Of a stretch of DNA of 64,000 bases, positions 34,201 through 44,089 are shown in pieces. The stretch spans positions 471,456 through 535,455 of the forward strand of contig NZ_JMIT01000002.1 in NCBI RefSeq assembly GCF_000731675.1. The letters are read 5' to 3'. Within the stretch, counting starts at the first letter, position 1; every line of letters starts with the position of its first letter. Both the position numbers and the translations under genes were made by a program. This DNA is from Pseudomonas capeferrum. GTDB lineage: Bacteria; Pseudomonadota; Gammaproteobacteria; Pseudomonadales; Pseudomonadaceae. The notes below the pieces were generated by a model that worked only from the letters and a program-made list of their open reading frames with translations, had not been told where the DNA came from and ran no database searches.

Positions 34201-34767
34201 TCAGTGCGCCTCGGCCCATTGGCCGTCGTCACGCAGCACCAGGCGGACCAATGCGCCGTGGGCAACTTCCACCTGCAGCAAGTGCTCCCTGGGCATGCCA
34301 CGCGCCCGGGCCAGCAAAAGGCGCATCACGCCGCCGTGGGTGACCAGCAGCACACGCTTGCCGGCATGCTGCTGGCCCAGGCGCTCGACGCCAGCCAGAA
34401 CGCGCTCGGCAAACGCCTCGACCGGCTCACCGTTGGGCGGCGTACACGCGTAAGGGTCGGACCAGAAACGCCCCAGGGCGTCGGCCTGGTCTTCCATGAT
34501 CTGCGCCGCGCTGCGCCCTTCCCAATCACCGAAATGCAGCTCCTGCAGACCCGCCTCGCGCTGTACCGGCAGGTGTAGCCGTGCCCCCAACTCGTCGGCA
34601 AACCGTGCACAACGCTGCAAGGGCGAGCTGACCAGCACTTGCCATGGGCCAGCCTCGGCGACGGCGTCACGCATCTGCGCCCAGCCCTTTTCGGTCAGGG
34701 CATCGTCAAGGCTGCCACGCAGGCCACCTTGCTCCGTTTCGCCGTGGCGCAGCAGGTCGAGGATCAT
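34201..34767 (-). CDS. cobC: Alpha-ribazole phosphatase family histidine phosphatase
   Basis: A 188-residue cytosolic enzyme of the histidine phosphatase superfamily. The phosphate-pocket RHG motif is at residues 7-9 ([15 protein letters not shown]), with the second His in [31 protein letters not shown] is the CobC/PhoE type signature. It should dephosphorylate alpha-ribazole-5'-phosphate (or cobalamin 5'-phosphate) between CobT and CobS. The ATG overlaps the cobT stop by four bases. The name follows Salmonella usage; in the Pseudomonas denitrificans system cobC is a different enzyme. Confidence 0.9.
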   Translation of the reverse strand: MILDLLRHGETEQGGLRGSLDDALTEKGWAQMRDAVAEAGPWQVLVSSPLQRCARFADELGARLHLPVQREAGLQELHFGDWEGRSAAQIMEDQADALGRFWSDPYACTPPNGEPVEAFAERVLAGVERLGQQHAGKRVLLVTHGGVMRLLLARARGMPREHLLQVEVAHGALVRLVLRDDGQWAEAH

Positions 34768-35819
34768 GCCGGGCGGTCCGCCACGGCGGCCTCGGCAAAC
34801 GTCGCCATCTGCCCGTGCAGTGCGCAGGCCAGGCGCAACAAAGGCACCGCCAGGGCGGCACCGCTGCCCTCACCCAGGCGCAGGCCCAGCGCCAGCAGCG
34901 GTTCGGCCTGCAGTGCTTCGAGCAGGGCCTTGTGCCCTGGCTCCGCGCCTTGGTGGGCAAACAGCAGCCATGCCCGGCACTGCGGGTTGAGGCGCACCGC
35001 CACCAATGCGGCGACACTGCAGATGAAGCCGTCCACCAGCACCGCGATACCCTCTTGCGCGCAGGCGATGTAGGCGCCGGCCAAGGCGGCGATCTCGAAA
35101 CCGCCAACGCATGCCAGCGCCTGCAGCGGGTCGTCAGCGCGCAGACCATGCAGGATCAGCGCACGCTCGATGACTTCGGCCTTGTGCCGCACACCGGCGG
35201 TGTCCAAGCCAGTGCCTGGGCCGCTCAGCTCACTGGCCGGGCAACCCAGCAGGTTGCTGGCCAGGGCGGCGGCGGCGGTGGTGTTGCCGATGCCCATTTC
35301 GCCGCCGATGAACAACTGCGCACCCTGTTCGGCCGCCCGCAGGGCGCTGTCACGGCCCGCCTCAAGCGCGGCATGCAACTGGCGCTCGGTCATCGCGGGC
35401 TGGCGGGCGAAGTTGGCGGTGCCGGCGCCCAGGCGCAAATGCCTCACGCCGGGCAGCTCCAGCGTAGGGTCGATGGTACCGAGGTCGACCACGTCCAGGC
35501 TGGCGTGCAGCTGGCGGGCCAGCACGCTGATCGCCGCGCCACCGCCGACGAAGTTGCGCAGCATCTGCCCGGTCACCGCTTGCGGGTAGGCTGAAATGCC
35601 TTCCTCGACCACGCCGTGGTCACCGGCGAAAATGGTGATGGCCAGCTGGTCCAGTGCGGGCCGCTCACGGCCTTGCAGGCCCGCCAGGTGCACAGCCAAG
35701 CCTTCCAGCTGGCCGAGCGAACCGGCAGGCTTGGTCAGCTGCTGCTGACGGGCGCGGGCCTGGTCCATGGCGGCGTTGTCGAGGGGTTGGCAGGCGTCAC
35801 GCCACCAGGCTTGAGTCAT
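34764..35819 (-). CDS. cobT: Nicotinate-nucleotide--dimethylbenzimidazole phosphoribosyltransferase
   Basis: A 351-residue cytosolic enzyme that activates the lower ligand: nicotinate mononucleotide plus 5,6-dimethylbenzimidazole gives alpha-ribazole 5'-phosphate. CobT features: [56 protein letters not shown], the nucleotide-site [14 protein letters not shown], and the catalytic Glu region near the C-terminus ([15 protein letters not shown]). BluB, which makes its base substrate, is encoded upstream in the same operon. It overlaps cobU and cobC by four bases each. Confidence 0.96.
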   Translation of the reverse strand: MTQAWWRDACQPLDNAAMDQARARQQQLTKPAGSLGQLEGLAVHLAGLQGRERPALDQLAITIFAGDHGVVEEGISAYPQAVTGQMLRNFVGGGAAISVLARQLHASLDVVDLGTIDPTLELPGVRHLRLGAGTANFARQPAMTERQLHAALEAGRDSALRAAEQGAQLFIGGEMGIGNTTAAAALASNLLGCPASELSGPGTGLDTAGVRHKAEVIERALILHGLRADDPLQALACVGGFEIAALAGAYIACAQEGIAVLVDGFICSVAALVAVRLNPQCRAWLLFAHQGAEPGHKALLEALQAEPLLALGLRLGEGSGAALAVPLLRLACALHGQMATFAEAAVADRPA

Positions 35820-36337
35820 AGTGCAGGTCCTTTGAGCATAAGGGGCAGGCCAGCCACGGTCAGTACCACGCGCTGACAGCGCTCGGCAACGGCCTGGTGC
35901 AACCAGCCGGCCTGGTCGACATAGCGCCGGGTCAGTTCGCCCATGGGCACCACACCCAGGCCGGTTTCGTTGCTGACCAGAATGAGGGTACCCGGCAACT
36001 GCTCAAGGCAGTCGAGCAGCGCATCACGCTCCTCGGCCAGGCGCTGGTCGTCGTCGAGCATCAGCAGGTTGGTCAGCCACAGGGTCAGGCAATCCACCAG
36101 CAGGCAACGCCCTGCGGCTGCTTCGCGGCGCAGCACGGCAGCCAGCGCCAGGGGCTCTTCAATCAGCCCCCAGTCGGCAGGCCGGCGCTGGCGATGCAGG
36201 CGCACGCGTTCGTTCATTTCGCCGTCCAGCGGCTCGCTGGTGGCGATGTAGGTCACCGGCAGGCCGCTGTCGCTGGCCAACTGTTCGGCCAGGCGGCTCT
36301 TGCCGGAGCGCGCGCCACCAAGGATCAGGTTGCGCAT
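35816..36337 (-). CDS. cobU: Bifunctional adenosylcobinamide kinase / adenosylcobinamide-phosphate guanylyltransferase
   Basis: A 173-residue P-loop enzyme: [20 protein letters not shown] contains the Walker [15 protein letters not shown] is the Walker B-like strand; [20 protein letters not shown] is the CobU-specific segment. It phosphorylates adenosylcobinamide and then adds GMP, giving the CobS substrate. The GTP-transfer His of this family lies in the [13 protein letters not shown] segment. The start at 36337 is one base from the cobQ stop; its stop overlaps cobT by four bases. Confidence 0.95.
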   Translation of the reverse strand: MRNLILGGARSGKSRLAEQLASDSGLPVTYIATSEPLDGEMNERVRLHRQRRPADWGLIEEPLALAAVLRREAAAGRCLLVDCLTLWLTNLLMLDDDQRLAEERDALLDCLEQLPGTLILVSNETGLGVVPMGELTRRYVDQAGWLHQAVAERCQRVVLTVAGLPLMLKGPAL

Positions 36338-36338
36338 T

Positions 36339-37793
36339 TCAGGCGACTCCACACAGTGTGCGCAGGTGCGCGGTGTCCAGGTGCTTTTCCACCAGGTCCG
36401 CCAGGCGCTCGATATCACGTTCGCGCAGGGCCTGGTAGTCGATGGTCTGTGCGTCCGCCAGCCCGGCCCAGCGCAACAGCGCGGCGCACGACTCGCTGCC
36501 TTCGAACAGGCCATGCAGGTACGTGGCGAGGACCTGCCCGTCGGCACTGATGGCACCGTCGCAGCGCCCCTCATCAAGCTGCACGGCAGGCTGTTCCAAG
36601 GCCGCGCCTTGGGTAACGCCGGCATGGATTTCGTAGCCGGACACCGGCGCCTGTTCCAGGTTCAAGGTACCGGTGACGTTGCGCAGTTGCTTGTCGGCCT
36701 CCAGCACCGTGGCGTATTCGAGCAGCCCCAGCCCTGGGCTGGAGCCCGCCGGCCCTTCCAGCCCCAGCGGGTCGTGCACCTGCGTCCCGAGCATCTGCAA
36801 ACCGCCGCAGATACCAATCAGCTTGCCGCCGTAGCGCAAGTGGCGGGCAATGGCGGTATCCCAGCCGCGCTCGCGCAGTTGCGCCAGGTCGCCACGCACG
36901 CTTTTCGAGCCGGGCAGGATGATCAGGTCCGCAGGCGGTATCGGTTGGCCTGGCCCGATGAATTGCAGGTCGACCTGTGGGTGCAGGCGCAGCGGGTCGA
37001 AGTCGGTGTGGTTGCTGATGCGCGGCAACACCGGCACGATCACCTTCAATACACGCTCATGCTTGGCTGCCTGGCGTACATCTATGCCGTCCTCGGCCTC
37101 CAAGTGCAGGTCGGTGACATACGGCAACACGCCCAGCACCGGCTTGCCGGTGCGCGCTTCCAGCCAGTCCAGGCCCGGCTGAAGCAGGGCGATATCACCG
37201 CGAAAGCGGTTGATGACAAAGCCCTTGACCCGTGCCTGCTCACTCGGCGACAGCAATTCTAGAGTGCCGACAAGGTGCGCGAAGACCCCGCCCCGATTGA
37301 TATCGGCCACCAGAATCACTGGGCAGTCCACCACTTCGGCAAAGCCCATGTTGGCGATGTCGCCGGCACGCAGGTTGATCTCCGCAGGCGAGCCTGCACC
37401 TTCGACCATGACCACCGGGTACGCAGCGCTCAGGCGCTGGTGCGAGGCCAGCACGGCCTGCATAGCGGTGGCCTTGTAGTCGTGATAGGCCACTGCATTC
37501 ATGCTGGTGACCGCGCGCCCGTGGATGATCACCTGGGCGCCGGTGTCGCTGTTGGGCTTGAGCAGCACCGGGTTCATGTCAGTGTGCGGCGCCAGCCGGC
37601 AAGCCTGGGCCTGCACGGCCTGGGCCCGGCCAATTTCGCCACCGTCGGCGGTCACCGCGCTGTTGAGCGCCATGTTCTGCGGCTTGAACGGCACCACGCC
37701 GACGCCCTGGCGCAGCAGCCAGCGGCACAACGCGGTCACCAGCGTGCTCTTGCCGGCATCGGAGGTGGTGCCTTGCACCATGAGCGTGGTCAT
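36339..37793 (-). CDS. cobQ: Cobyric acid synthase
   Basis: A 484-residue glutamine-dependent amidotransferase that adds four amides (b, d, e, g) to adenosylcobyrinic acid a,c-diamide. The N-terminal dethiobiotin-synthetase-like ATPase is clear ([40 protein letters not shown]). The C-terminal half is a class I glutaminase-like domain with the Cys nucleophile in [14 protein letters not shown] and a late His in YLHGLFEG. Overlaps the preceding cobD gene by four bases. Length and order fit the family. Confidence 0.96.
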   Translation of the reverse strand: MTTLMVQGTTSDAGKSTLVTALCRWLLRQGVGVVPFKPQNMALNSAVTADGGEIGRAQAVQAQACRLAPHTDMNPVLLKPNSDTGAQVIIHGRAVTSMNAVAYHDYKATAMQAVLASHQRLSAAYPVVMVEGAGSPAEINLRAGDIANMGFAEVVDCPVILVADINRGGVFAHLVGTLELLSPSEQARVKGFVINRFRGDIALLQPGLDWLEARTGKPVLGVLPYVTDLHLEAEDGIDVRQAAKHERVLKVIVPVLPRISNHTDFDPLRLHPQVDLQFIGPGQPIPPADLIILPGSKSVRGDLAQLRERGWDTAIARHLRYGGKLIGICGGLQMLGTQVHDPLGLEGPAGSSPGLGLLEYATVLEADKQLRNVTGTLNLEQAPVSGYEIHAGVTQGAALEQPAVQLDEGRCDGAISADGQVLATYLHGLFEGSESCAALLRWAGLADAQTIDYQALRERDIERLADLVEKHLDTAHLRTLCGVA

Positions 37794-38782
37794 GCCGTTT
37801 CCTTTTGATAGTCGGCCAGGGCCTGGGCCAGGCGTTGTTCGTCCGCAGCGCAGGCAGGCAAGCCCAGGCGCACGGCGGCCGGCAGCGCGAACAGGCGAAC
37901 CAGGATGCCGTGCCGGGCGAGAAAGTCATGCAGGTGCGCGGCACGTTCGCTGCGCACGTACTGGAACAGGTCGCAGCCACCGCTCGGGGCCAGGCCGGTG
38001 CTGCGCAACAAGGCCGCGAGCCGCTGGCTGCTGGCAGCGCAGCGGTCGATCTGCAACAGGTGGGCGGTGTGGTCGGCAAAACAGGCCTGAGCCAGCACCC
38101 GCGTCGGGCCACTGACAGTCCAAGGGCCAAGCAGCTCTGCCAGGCGCTGCAGCAGGCTTGCTTGAGCCGCCACGAAGCCCAGCCGGACACCGGCCAGGCC
38201 AAAGAACTTGCCAAACGAACGCAGCACGATCAGGCCTGGCCGCTCGGCGCAGTCGACCACGCTATGAGCGGGGGTGTTGTCCATGAACGCTTCGTCGACC
38301 ACAAGCCAGCCTCCGCGGGCTGCCAGGCGGCCATGCCAGTCGAGCAGGCGCTCGCGGCTGACCTGGCGGCCGGTCGGGTTGTTGGGGTTGACCAGCACCA
38401 GCACATCGAGGCTGTCGAGCGCGCCCTCGACCTCGGCTTCATCCAGCTCCAGCAACTGATGCCCTGCCCGCTGCCAGGCGTGCGGATGCTCGGCGTAGCA
38501 AGGGGTCAGCACGCCAACCCGGCCAGCCGGGCGCAACAACGGCAACGCCTGGATCGCGGCCTGCGAGCCGGCTACCGGCAGTAGCTGGCGAGTGCCGTAA
38601 TACTGCCGCGCGGCCTCTTCCAGGCCGTCTTCGGTTTCCGGCAGGCGCGCCCAGGCGTCGAGGGGAATCGGCGGGATCGGGTAAGACCAAGGGGCGATGC
38701 CGCTGGACAGGTCGAGCCAATGTTCACGCGCGATGCCGTATTGATGCACCGCACGCAGCAGACGACCACCGTGTTCAAGCAT
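37790..38782 (-). CDS. cobD: Threonine-phosphate decarboxylase (aminopropanol arm)
   Basis: A 330-residue fold-type-I PLP enzyme related to histidinol-phosphate aminotransferase. It has the family N-terminus [20 protein letters not shown], a [13 protein letters not shown] binding loop, VVDEAFMD (PLP-pyridine Asp) and the Schiff-base Lys in [17 protein letters not shown]. It makes (R)-1-amino-2-propanol phosphate from threonine phosphate for the nucleotide loop linker. In P. denitrificans nomenclature the gene is cobC; I use the Salmonella name. Its 5' end overlaps cbiB by eight bases and its stop overlaps cobQ by four. Confidence 0.92.
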   Translation of the reverse strand: MLEHGGRLLRAVHQYGIAREHWLDLSSGIAPWSYPIPPIPLDAWARLPETEDGLEEAARQYYGTRQLLPVAGSQAAIQALPLLRPAGRVGVLTPCYAEHPHAWQRAGHQLLELDEAEVEGALDSLDVLVLVNPNNPTGRQVSRERLLDWHGRLAARGGWLVVDEAFMDNTPAHSVVDCAERPGLIVLRSFGKFFGLAGVRLGFVAAQASLLQRLAELLGPWTVSGPTRVLAQACFADHTAHLLQIDRCAASSQRLAALLRSTGLAPSGGCDLFQYVRSERAAHLHDFLARHGILVRLFALPAAVRLGLPACAADEQRLAQALADYQKETA

Positions 38783-39683
38783 TCCAGTAAGCCCCCAGGC
38801 AAATCACCAGTACCCACAGCCACACACCCCGCTGCACCAGGCTCCAGCCGCGCTCGATGGCGTCGGCATCGGCCATCGGCCCTTCGCCCAGGCGCGGCCG
38901 CTCGTGCAGCTCACCGTGGTACACCGCCGGGCCGCCAAGTTCGACCGCCAGCGCGCCGGCACCGGCTGCCATCACCGGGCCTGCGTTGGGGCTGTCCCAC
39001 AGTGGCCCCTGGTTGCGCCAGCAGGCCAGGGCCAGGCGAGTCTTGCCGAGCAGCGCGTAGGTCAGCGCCACCAGCCTTGCGGGAATATAGTTGAGCACAT
39101 CGTCGATACGCGCCGCGCACCAGCCAAACCGCTCGAAACGCTCGTTGCGATAGCCCCACATGGCATCCAGGGTATTGCTCAGCCGGTACAACACCACACC
39201 GGGCGCGCCAGCCAGCACAAACCAGAACAGCGCGGCAAAAACGGCATCGCTGCCGTTCTCCAGCACCGACTCGGTGGCTGCCCGGGCCACGGCGGGCTCG
39301 TCCAGCTCGCGGGTTTCGCGGCTGACCAGGTAGCCGACCCGCCGCCGTGCCTCTTCCAGGTCGCCTTGGCGCAACGCGTTGGCCACCGGCAACACATGCT
39401 CGCCAAGGCTGCGCAGCCCCAGGGCGCAATACAGCGCCAGCACGTCCACCAGCCAGCCGATGTACGGCAGCCAGGACAGGATCAATGCGACCAGGGTCAG
39501 CGGCACCACGGCAATGAACCAGGCGCTCACCCCGTGGCTGCGCCAACCGCGCCCGCCAGCGTTCAGGCGGCGCTCCAGGTTGGCGGCCATGTTGCCGAAC
39601 GCCACCAGTGGATGACGCCGTTGCGGCTCGCCCAGCAAGGCATCCAGGGCCACCCCGGCCACGGTCAGCAAGGCAACGCTCAT
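38775..39683 (-). CDS. cbiB: Adenosylcobinamide-phosphate synthase
   Basis: A 302-residue membrane enzyme (CobD in P. denitrificans usage) that joins the aminopropanol phosphate to adenosylcobyric acid. The N-terminal [20 protein letters not shown] and the middle [40 protein letters not shown] and [22 protein letters not shown] are characteristic of the family, as is the C-terminal [20 protein letters not shown]. The start at 39683 was chosen because it overlaps the bluB stop (ATGA); an ATG five codons earlier is possible. About four to five hydrophobic segments. Confidence 0.94.
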   Translation of the reverse strand: MSVALLTVAGVALDALLGEPQRRHPLVAFGNMAANLERRLNAGGRGWRSHGVSAWFIAVVPLTLVALILSWLPYIGWLVDVLALYCALGLRSLGEHVLPVANALRQGDLEEARRRVGYLVSRETRELDEPAVARAATESVLENGSDAVFAALFWFVLAGAPGVVLYRLSNTLDAMWGYRNERFERFGWCAARIDDVLNYIPARLVALTYALLGKTRLALACWRNQGPLWDSPNAGPVMAAGAGALAVELGGPAVYHGELHERPRLGEGPMADADAIERGWSLVQRGVWLWVLVICLGAYWNA

Positions 39684-40330
39684 GGCCGCTCTCCCCATTG
39701 GTTGTGATACAGCATGTCACTCAAGGGGCGTTGTTCGGCCCAGTTTTCCTGCACCAGCATTGGCGCCGGATAGAATTCGGTCACAGGCCCCAGGCACAGC
39801 ACGGCCACCGGCTTGGCGCCGGCAGGCATGCCCAGCAGCTCGGCCAGGGCCAGCGGGTCGAACAACGACACCCAGCCCATCCCCAGGCCTTCGGCTCGCG
39901 CCGCAAGCCACAGGTTCTGGATGGCGCAGGCCAGCGAGGCGAGGTCCATTTCCGGCAAGGTGCGACGGCCGAAGATGTGCGGCTCGCGCTGGTCCATCAA
40001 GGCGGCCACCAGCAGCTCAGCACAATCGTTGATGCCTTCGACCTTGAGGGCCATGAACGCATCGGACCGTTCACCCAGGGCATCGGCGGTGCGTACCCGC
40101 TCCTCCTCGACCAGCGCCTGGATGCGCTCGCGCAGGCCACGCTGGGTGATACGGATGAACCGCCAGGGCTGCATCAGCCCGACGCTGGGGGCCTGATGCG
40201 CCGCGGCCAACAGGCGACCAAGCAGCGCCGGGGCCACCTCGCCACCGGCAAAATGACGCATGTCGCGGCGCTCGCCGATGGCCCGGTACACGGCGGCGCG
40301 CTCGGCGTCGCTGAAAGCGTGTTGGCTCAT
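39680..40330 (-). CDS. bluB: 5,6-Dimethylbenzimidazole synthase BluB
   Basis: A 216-residue nitroreductase-fold, flavin-destroying enzyme that makes the lower ligand base from FMNH2 and O2, so it marks an aerobic B12 route. BluB features: [37 protein letters not shown], and the late segment [20 protein letters not shown]. An FMN phosphate-binding RRDMRHF is at the N-terminus, typical of the family. Overlaps cobB upstream and cbiB downstream by four bases each. Product goes to CobT in the same operon. Confidence 0.95.
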   Translation of the reverse strand: MSQHAFSDAERAAVYRAIGERRDMRHFAGGEVAPALLGRLLAAAHQAPSVGLMQPWRFIRITQRGLRERIQALVEEERVRTADALGERSDAFMALKVEGINDCAELLVAALMDQREPHIFGRRTLPEMDLASLACAIQNLWLAARAEGLGMGWVSLFDPLALAELLGMPAGAKPVAVLCLGPVTEFYPAPMLVQENWAEQRPLSDMLYHNQWGERP

Positions 40331-41622
40331 GGTCGCAGCAGCGCCGCCGCCGCGTCAGGGTTGGAGGGGAAGTAGAAGTGCACGTAGGATGCCGTCAGAC
40401 GTCCCAGGCGATACACCGCCTCGTTGCCACGCCCGCCGTTGGGGCTCAGGCCACGGGCGATCGGTGTCAGCTCGGTGCTGGTCAGGGAGTGGTGGTAGGT
40501 ATGCCCACGCAGGGTACCTTCCGGCAGCTCCACGGCCTGCAAGGCCAGGGCTGCAAGGCGTTTCTGCATGGTCGCCTCGCCCGCCAGCAAACCGAGCAGT
40601 TCGGCACGCTCCCCCGCCACATCGGTCAGTGCGTCGAGCAGGTAGAGCATGCCGCCGCATTCGGCCAACAAGGGCTTGCCCTGCCCGTGATGGTCACGGA
40701 TCGCCGCGCACATGGCGGTATTGGCCGCCAACGCGTGGTGGTGCAGTTCGGGGTAGCCGCCCGGCAGGTAAAGGCTGTCCACGGTTGGCAGTTCACGGTC
40801 ATGCAGTGGCGAGAAAAACACCAGTTGCGCGCCCAGGTTGCGCAGCAGGTCGAGGTTGGCACCATAGGTGAACGCAAACGCCTCGTCCCGGGCCACGCCA
40901 ATGCGCACACCGGCCAATGACACGGCGGCCGGCTGTGGCTCGGGCTCGGCAAACGCCACCGGCGGGGGTAAAGCAGCATCGCAACTGGCACCCAGCGCCT
41001 CGGCCGCAGCATCCAGGCGGGCATCCAGGTCGTTCAGTTCGCTGGCCTGGACCAACCCCAGGTGACGGCTGGGCAGTTCGATACCGCGTTCACGCGACAG
41101 GCCGCCATACCAGCGCAACCCCTCGGTCAGGCTGCCTTCGAGCAGCTGCGCATGGCGCAGGCTGCCGACCCGGTTGGCCAGCACACCGGCAAACGGCAGG
41201 TCGGTCTGGTAACGCGCCAGCCCCAGGGCCAGGGCGCCAAAGGTCTGGGCCATGGCCGTGCCGTCGATTACCGCCAGCACCGGCACGCCGAAGTGGCGCG
41301 CCAGGTCCGCGCTCGACGGCGTACCGTCGAACAGCCCCATGACCCCTTCGATCAGGATCAGGTCGGCCTCCCCGGCTGCGTCCCACAGCAGGCGGCGGCT
41401 TTCCTGGGCGCCGATCATCCACAGGTCGAGCTGGTAGACCGGCGCGCCGCTGGCACGTTCGAGGATCATCGGGTCGAGAAAGTCGGGCCCGCATTTGAAC
41501 ACCCGAACCTTGCGCCCAAGGTTGCGGTGCAGGCGGGCCAAGGCGGCGGTGACGGTGGTCTTGCCCTGGCCGGAAGCCGGCGCTGCAATCAATACCGCCG
41601 GGCAGTGTCGCATCTGAGTCAC
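40327..41622 (-). CDS. cobB: Cobyrinic (hydrogenobyrinic) acid a,c-diamide synthase
   Basis: A 431-residue ATP- and glutamine-dependent amidotransferase. An N-terminal P-loop domain (VLIAAPASGQGKTTVTAALA; FKCGPDFLDPMILERASGAP) is followed by a glutaminase domain with Cys in LLAECGGMLYLLDAL and the conserved YHHSLT near the C-terminus. In aerobic (cobN-type) bacteria it amidates hydrogenobyrinic acid, in others cobyrinic acid (CbiA); the pathway choice cannot be decided from this window because cobN and the corrin-ring genes are absent. ATGA overlaps with cobO and bluB. Confidence 0.93.
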   Translation of the reverse strand: MTQMRHCPAVLIAAPASGQGKTTVTAALARLHRNLGRKVRVFKCGPDFLDPMILERASGAPVYQLDLWMIGAQESRRLLWDAAGEADLILIEGVMGLFDGTPSSADLARHFGVPVLAVIDGTAMAQTFGALALGLARYQTDLPFAGVLANRVGSLRHAQLLEGSLTEGLRWYGGLSRERGIELPSRHLGLVQASELNDLDARLDAAAEALGASCDAALPPPVAFAEPEPQPAAVSLAGVRIGVARDEAFAFTYGANLDLLRNLGAQLVFFSPLHDRELPTVDSLYLPGGYPELHHHALAANTAMCAAIRDHHGQGKPLLAECGGMLYLLDALTDVAGERAELLGLLAGEATMQKRLAALALQAVELPEGTLRGHTYHHSLTSTELTPIARGLSPNGGRGNEAVYRLGRLTASYVHFYFPSNPDAAAALLRP

Positions 41623-42230
41623 AGTTCGACGCCTTTCTGCGCACGGATACCCGCCTGGAAGGCGTGCTTGAGCATGCCCATCTCGGTGACGGTGTCGGCC
41701 AGCTCGATCATTTCAGGCTTGGCCGCGCGACCGGTGACGATCACGTGCTGCATCGGCGGGCGGGCCTGGATGTCGGACAGCACCTGGTCGAGGTCGAGGT
41801 AACCATGCTTGAGGGCGATATTGAGTTCATCGAGCACCACGAACTGCACGGTCTGGTCCTGCAGCAGCTGGCGCGACACCGCCCAAGCGGCCTCAGCGGC
41901 GGCGATGTCACGCTGGCGGTCCTGGGTCTCCCAGGTAAAGCCTTCGCCCATCACGTGATAACGCACCTGCTCGGGAAAACGCCGGAAGAACAGCTCTTCG
42001 CCAGTGCTGTTGCGGCCTTTGATGAACTGCACCACGCCGCACTGCATGCCATGGCCCAGGGCACGGGCGAGCATGCCGAAAGCTGAGCTGCTCTTGCCCT
42101 TGCCATTGCCCGTCAGCACCAGCAGCAGGCCGCATTCGTTGGGGGAATTGGCGATACGCTCGTCGATGATCGCCTTTTTGCGCTGCATGCGCGCCAAGTG
42201 GCGTTCGTCGCGTTCGGTGGGTTCGCTCAT
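41619..42230 (-). CDS. cobO: Cob(I)yrinic acid a,c-diamide adenosyltransferase
   Basis: A 203-residue CobO/CobA/BtuR-family enzyme attaching the 5'-deoxyadenosyl group from ATP to the corrinoid cobalt. The modified P-loop LLLVLTGNGKGKSSSAFGML and QFIKGRNSTGEELFF are characteristic, with VVLDELNIALKHGYLDLDQV as Walker B. ATG at 42230 has GGAG about six bases upstream and gives the usual N-terminus MSEPTERDERHLARMQRKKA. The frame stays open upstream through part of the riboswitch region, which I treat as coincidental or as a leader. First gene of the operon, directly behind the cobalamin riboswitch. Confidence 0.95.
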   Translation of the reverse strand: MSEPTERDERHLARMQRKKAIIDERIANSPNECGLLLVLTGNGKGKSSSAFGMLARALGHGMQCGVVQFIKGRNSTGEELFFRRFPEQVRYHVMGEGFTWETQDRQRDIAAAEAAWAVSRQLLQDQTVQFVVLDELNIALKHGYLDLDQVLSDIQARPPMQHVIVTGRAAKPEMIELADTVTEMGMLKHAFQAGIRAQKGVEL

Positions 42231-42335
42231 CAGGGGTCTCCGCAGGCTGACGCCACGCGAAAGGCGGCGACAGGTCGATAGGCAGGCAGACACAGAGCGC
42301 GCAGGAGCAGTGGCCGTAGGCCACGGTGCACCGCG

Positions 42336-42352
42336 CATCACCCTCCGTGATG
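42336..42352 (-). promoter_or_regulatory. Hairpin with GGAGG in its loop and ATG in its stem
   Basis: Minus strand CATCAC-GGAGG-GTGATG: a 6-bp stem exposing a ribosome-site sequence in the loop and an ATG (42338) in the 3' arm. That ATG is in frame with cobO. It lies immediately downstream of the riboswitch core, so it could be an expression-platform element for a short in-frame leader. Confidence 0.35.
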
Positions 42353-42360
42353 CCGTTGGC

Positions 42361-42556
42361 TGTATCAGGCCGGTCTCCGGGCTTGCGAGCGGGCCTTGGC
42401 CCGGGCCTGCGCGCCTTCCCGGATGCTGGCATCCAGTGGCTGTGCGCGACCTTTGACTCACCTACCGTTGCGGGGGCAGCGCCGGAATCGCGCCTTTGCT
42501 GGCGCCCACCGGCTTCCCAGTTTCACCCTGCTCAGACGAGGCTGGCAGGGCACCTG
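42361..42556 (-). ncRNA. Cobalamin (B12) riboswitch upstream of cobO
   Basis: On the minus strand the conserved blocks occur in order: AGGTGCC, GAAACTGGGAAGCCGGTG, ATTCCGGCGCTGCCCCCGC followed by AACGGT, the B12-box AGCCACTG, GGGAAGGCGC, and CCCGGAGACCGGCCTGATAC. Their order and spacing match the Rfam-type cobalamin element, which lowers expression of B12 biosynthesis or transport genes when adenosylcobalamin binds. I see no clear terminator between it and cobO, so control may be translational. The 170 bp beyond it, up to the dehydrogenase gene, show nothing beyond presumed promoters. Confidence 0.95.
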
Positions 42557-42732
42557 AAACACGCCGCGAAGGTTAGAGGGTTGGGGCGGGAGCGTCAATC
42601 GAACGGGGCGCAGGAACGAAGATAACCACTGAGCATGGCCTTGCGCAGCCGGGTGTTGTTCGCCCCGGGCTGAACCAGTCATGTTGCGCCGTGCTCTGAA
42701 TAATGAAAGATCATCTCCTGAGGGCATTGAAC

Positions 42733-44049
42733 ATGCGCCACATCGGCTACGTCTTACCCTGGGCGATCAGTGCCTGCCTGGTGGGCTGCGGCGACACAGC
42801 ACTGTTGAACGTCAGCGAAGGCAGTGGCCCCTCGCCGCAGTTGCCAGAACCCCATGCAACGCTGATTCCGACCATCAACATCGCCCCTGCCATCGGCTGG
42901 CCGGACGGCGGCAAGCCCAAGGCTGCAACGGGCACGCAGGTAGCGGCCTTCGCCGACAAACTCGACCACCCTCGCTGGCTCTATGTACTGCCCAACGGTG
43001 ACGTGCTGGTAGCCGAAACCAACGCGCCGCCAAAACCCGAGGACGGCAAAGGCCTGCGTGGCTGGGCCATGGGCAAGGCGATGAAACGTGCCGGCGCCGC
43101 TGTACCCAGCGCCAACCGCATCACCCTGCTGCGCGATGCCGATCATGATGGCGTCGCAGAAATTCGCAGTACCTTCCTGGAAGGCCTGAATTCCCCATTC
43201 GGGATGGCGTTGGTGGGCAAGGACTTCTATGTGGCCGACACCGACAAGCTGCTGCGTTTTCACTACGAGCCCGGGGCCATGCAGATACGCGACAAGGGCC
43301 AGCAGGTGGTCGAGCTACCGGGCGGGCCGTTCAACCATCACTGGACCAAGAACGTGATCGCCAGCCCAGATGGCAAGAAACTCTACGTGACGGTTGGCTC
43401 CAACAGCAATGTGGGGGAAAACGGCCTGGACAAGGAACAAGGGCGGGCGGCGATCTGGGAGGTGGACCCGGCCAGCGGCCAGCAGCGTTTGTACGCCAGC
43501 GGCCTGCGCAACCCCAATGGCCTGGCCTGGGAGCCACACAGCGGCGCACTGTGGACGGCAGTCAACGAGCGTGACGAAATCGGTAGCGACCTGGTGCCGG
43601 ACTACATTACCTCGGTCAAGGACGGCGGCTTCTATGGTTGGCCCTACAGCTACTACGGCCAGCACGTAGACCAGCGGGTCCAGCCACAGGCGCCGCAAAA
43701 GGTCGCCCAGGCACTGGTGCCGGACTATGCCGTCGGCCCGCACACGGCTTCACTGGGGCTGACGTTCGCCGAGCCAGGTGTGCTGCCAGCGCCTTTCGAG
43801 CAAGGCGCATTCGTGGGCCAGCACGGGTCATGGAATCGCAAGCCACACAGTGGCTACAAGGTGATTTTCGTGCCGTTCGACAGTGCCGGCAAGCCTGTCG
43901 GCAAGCCCGTCGACCTGCTCACCGGGTTTCTGGATGGCAATGGCAAGGCCATGGGCCGGCCGGTGGGCGTGATCAACGATCAGCGCGGTGGGGTGCTGGT
44001 GGCGGATGACGTGGGCAATATGATCTGGCGGGTGAGCGCTGCGCGGTAA
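42733..44049 (+). CDS. Sorbosone/PQQ-dependent sugar dehydrogenase-like lipoprotein
   Basis: A 438-residue exported protein with a lipoprotein signal (MRHIGYVLPWAISACLVGCG; lipobox LVGC), then a six-bladed beta-propeller of the soluble glucose/sorbosone dehydrogenase type. Typical blade motifs: LDHPRWLYVLPNGDVLVAET, LNSPFGMALVGKDFYVADTD, NPNGLAWEPHSGALWTAVNE, RDEIGSDLVPDYI and GQHGSWNRKPHSGYKVIF, the last carrying PQQ-propeller residues. It should oxidise a sugar or aldehyde in the periplasm, but substrate and cofactor are not proven, and no cytochrome CxxCH is present. The start at 42733 has the better ribosome site and a proper signal; an ATG ten codons earlier is less likely. Confidence 0.82.
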   Translation: MRHIGYVLPWAISACLVGCGDTALLNVSEGSGPSPQLPEPHATLIPTINIAPAIGWPDGGKPKAATGTQVAAFADKLDHPRWLYVLPNGDVLVAETNAPPKPEDGKGLRGWAMGKAMKRAGAAVPSANRITLLRDADHDGVAEIRSTFLEGLNSPFGMALVGKDFYVADTDKLLRFHYEPGAMQIRDKGQQVVELPGGPFNHHWTKNVIASPDGKKLYVTVGSNSNVGENGLDKEQGRAAIWEVDPASGQQRLYASGLRNPNGLAWEPHSGALWTAVNERDEIGSDLVPDYITSVKDGGFYGWPYSYYGQHVDQRVQPQAPQKVAQALVPDYAVGPHTASLGLTFAEPGVLPAPFEQGAFVGQHGSWNRKPHSGYKVIFVPFDSAGKPVGKPVDLLTGFLDGNGKAMGRPVGVINDQRGGVLVADDVGNMIWRVSAAR

Positions 44050-44058
44050 CGGTGAGTC

Positions 44059-44082
44059 AAGGCGGCCTTGCCGGGCCGCCTT
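44059..44082. terminator. Convergent terminator-like hairpin
   Basis: AAGGCGGCC pairs with GGCCGCCTT around a six-base loop between the convergent dehydrogenase and NlpC/P60 genes. The arms end in AA and TT, so it can serve both strands although the T-run is short. Confidence 0.6.
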
Positions 44083-44089
44083 CAGGCGA

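Noticed and set aside
42231..42461. Cobalamin operon ORF extended upstream of cobO by 77 codons
   Set aside because: The extension lies in the riboswitch itself; the ATG at 42230 has a ribosome site and matches the family N-terminus. Only the hairpin at 42336-42352 is kept as a question.
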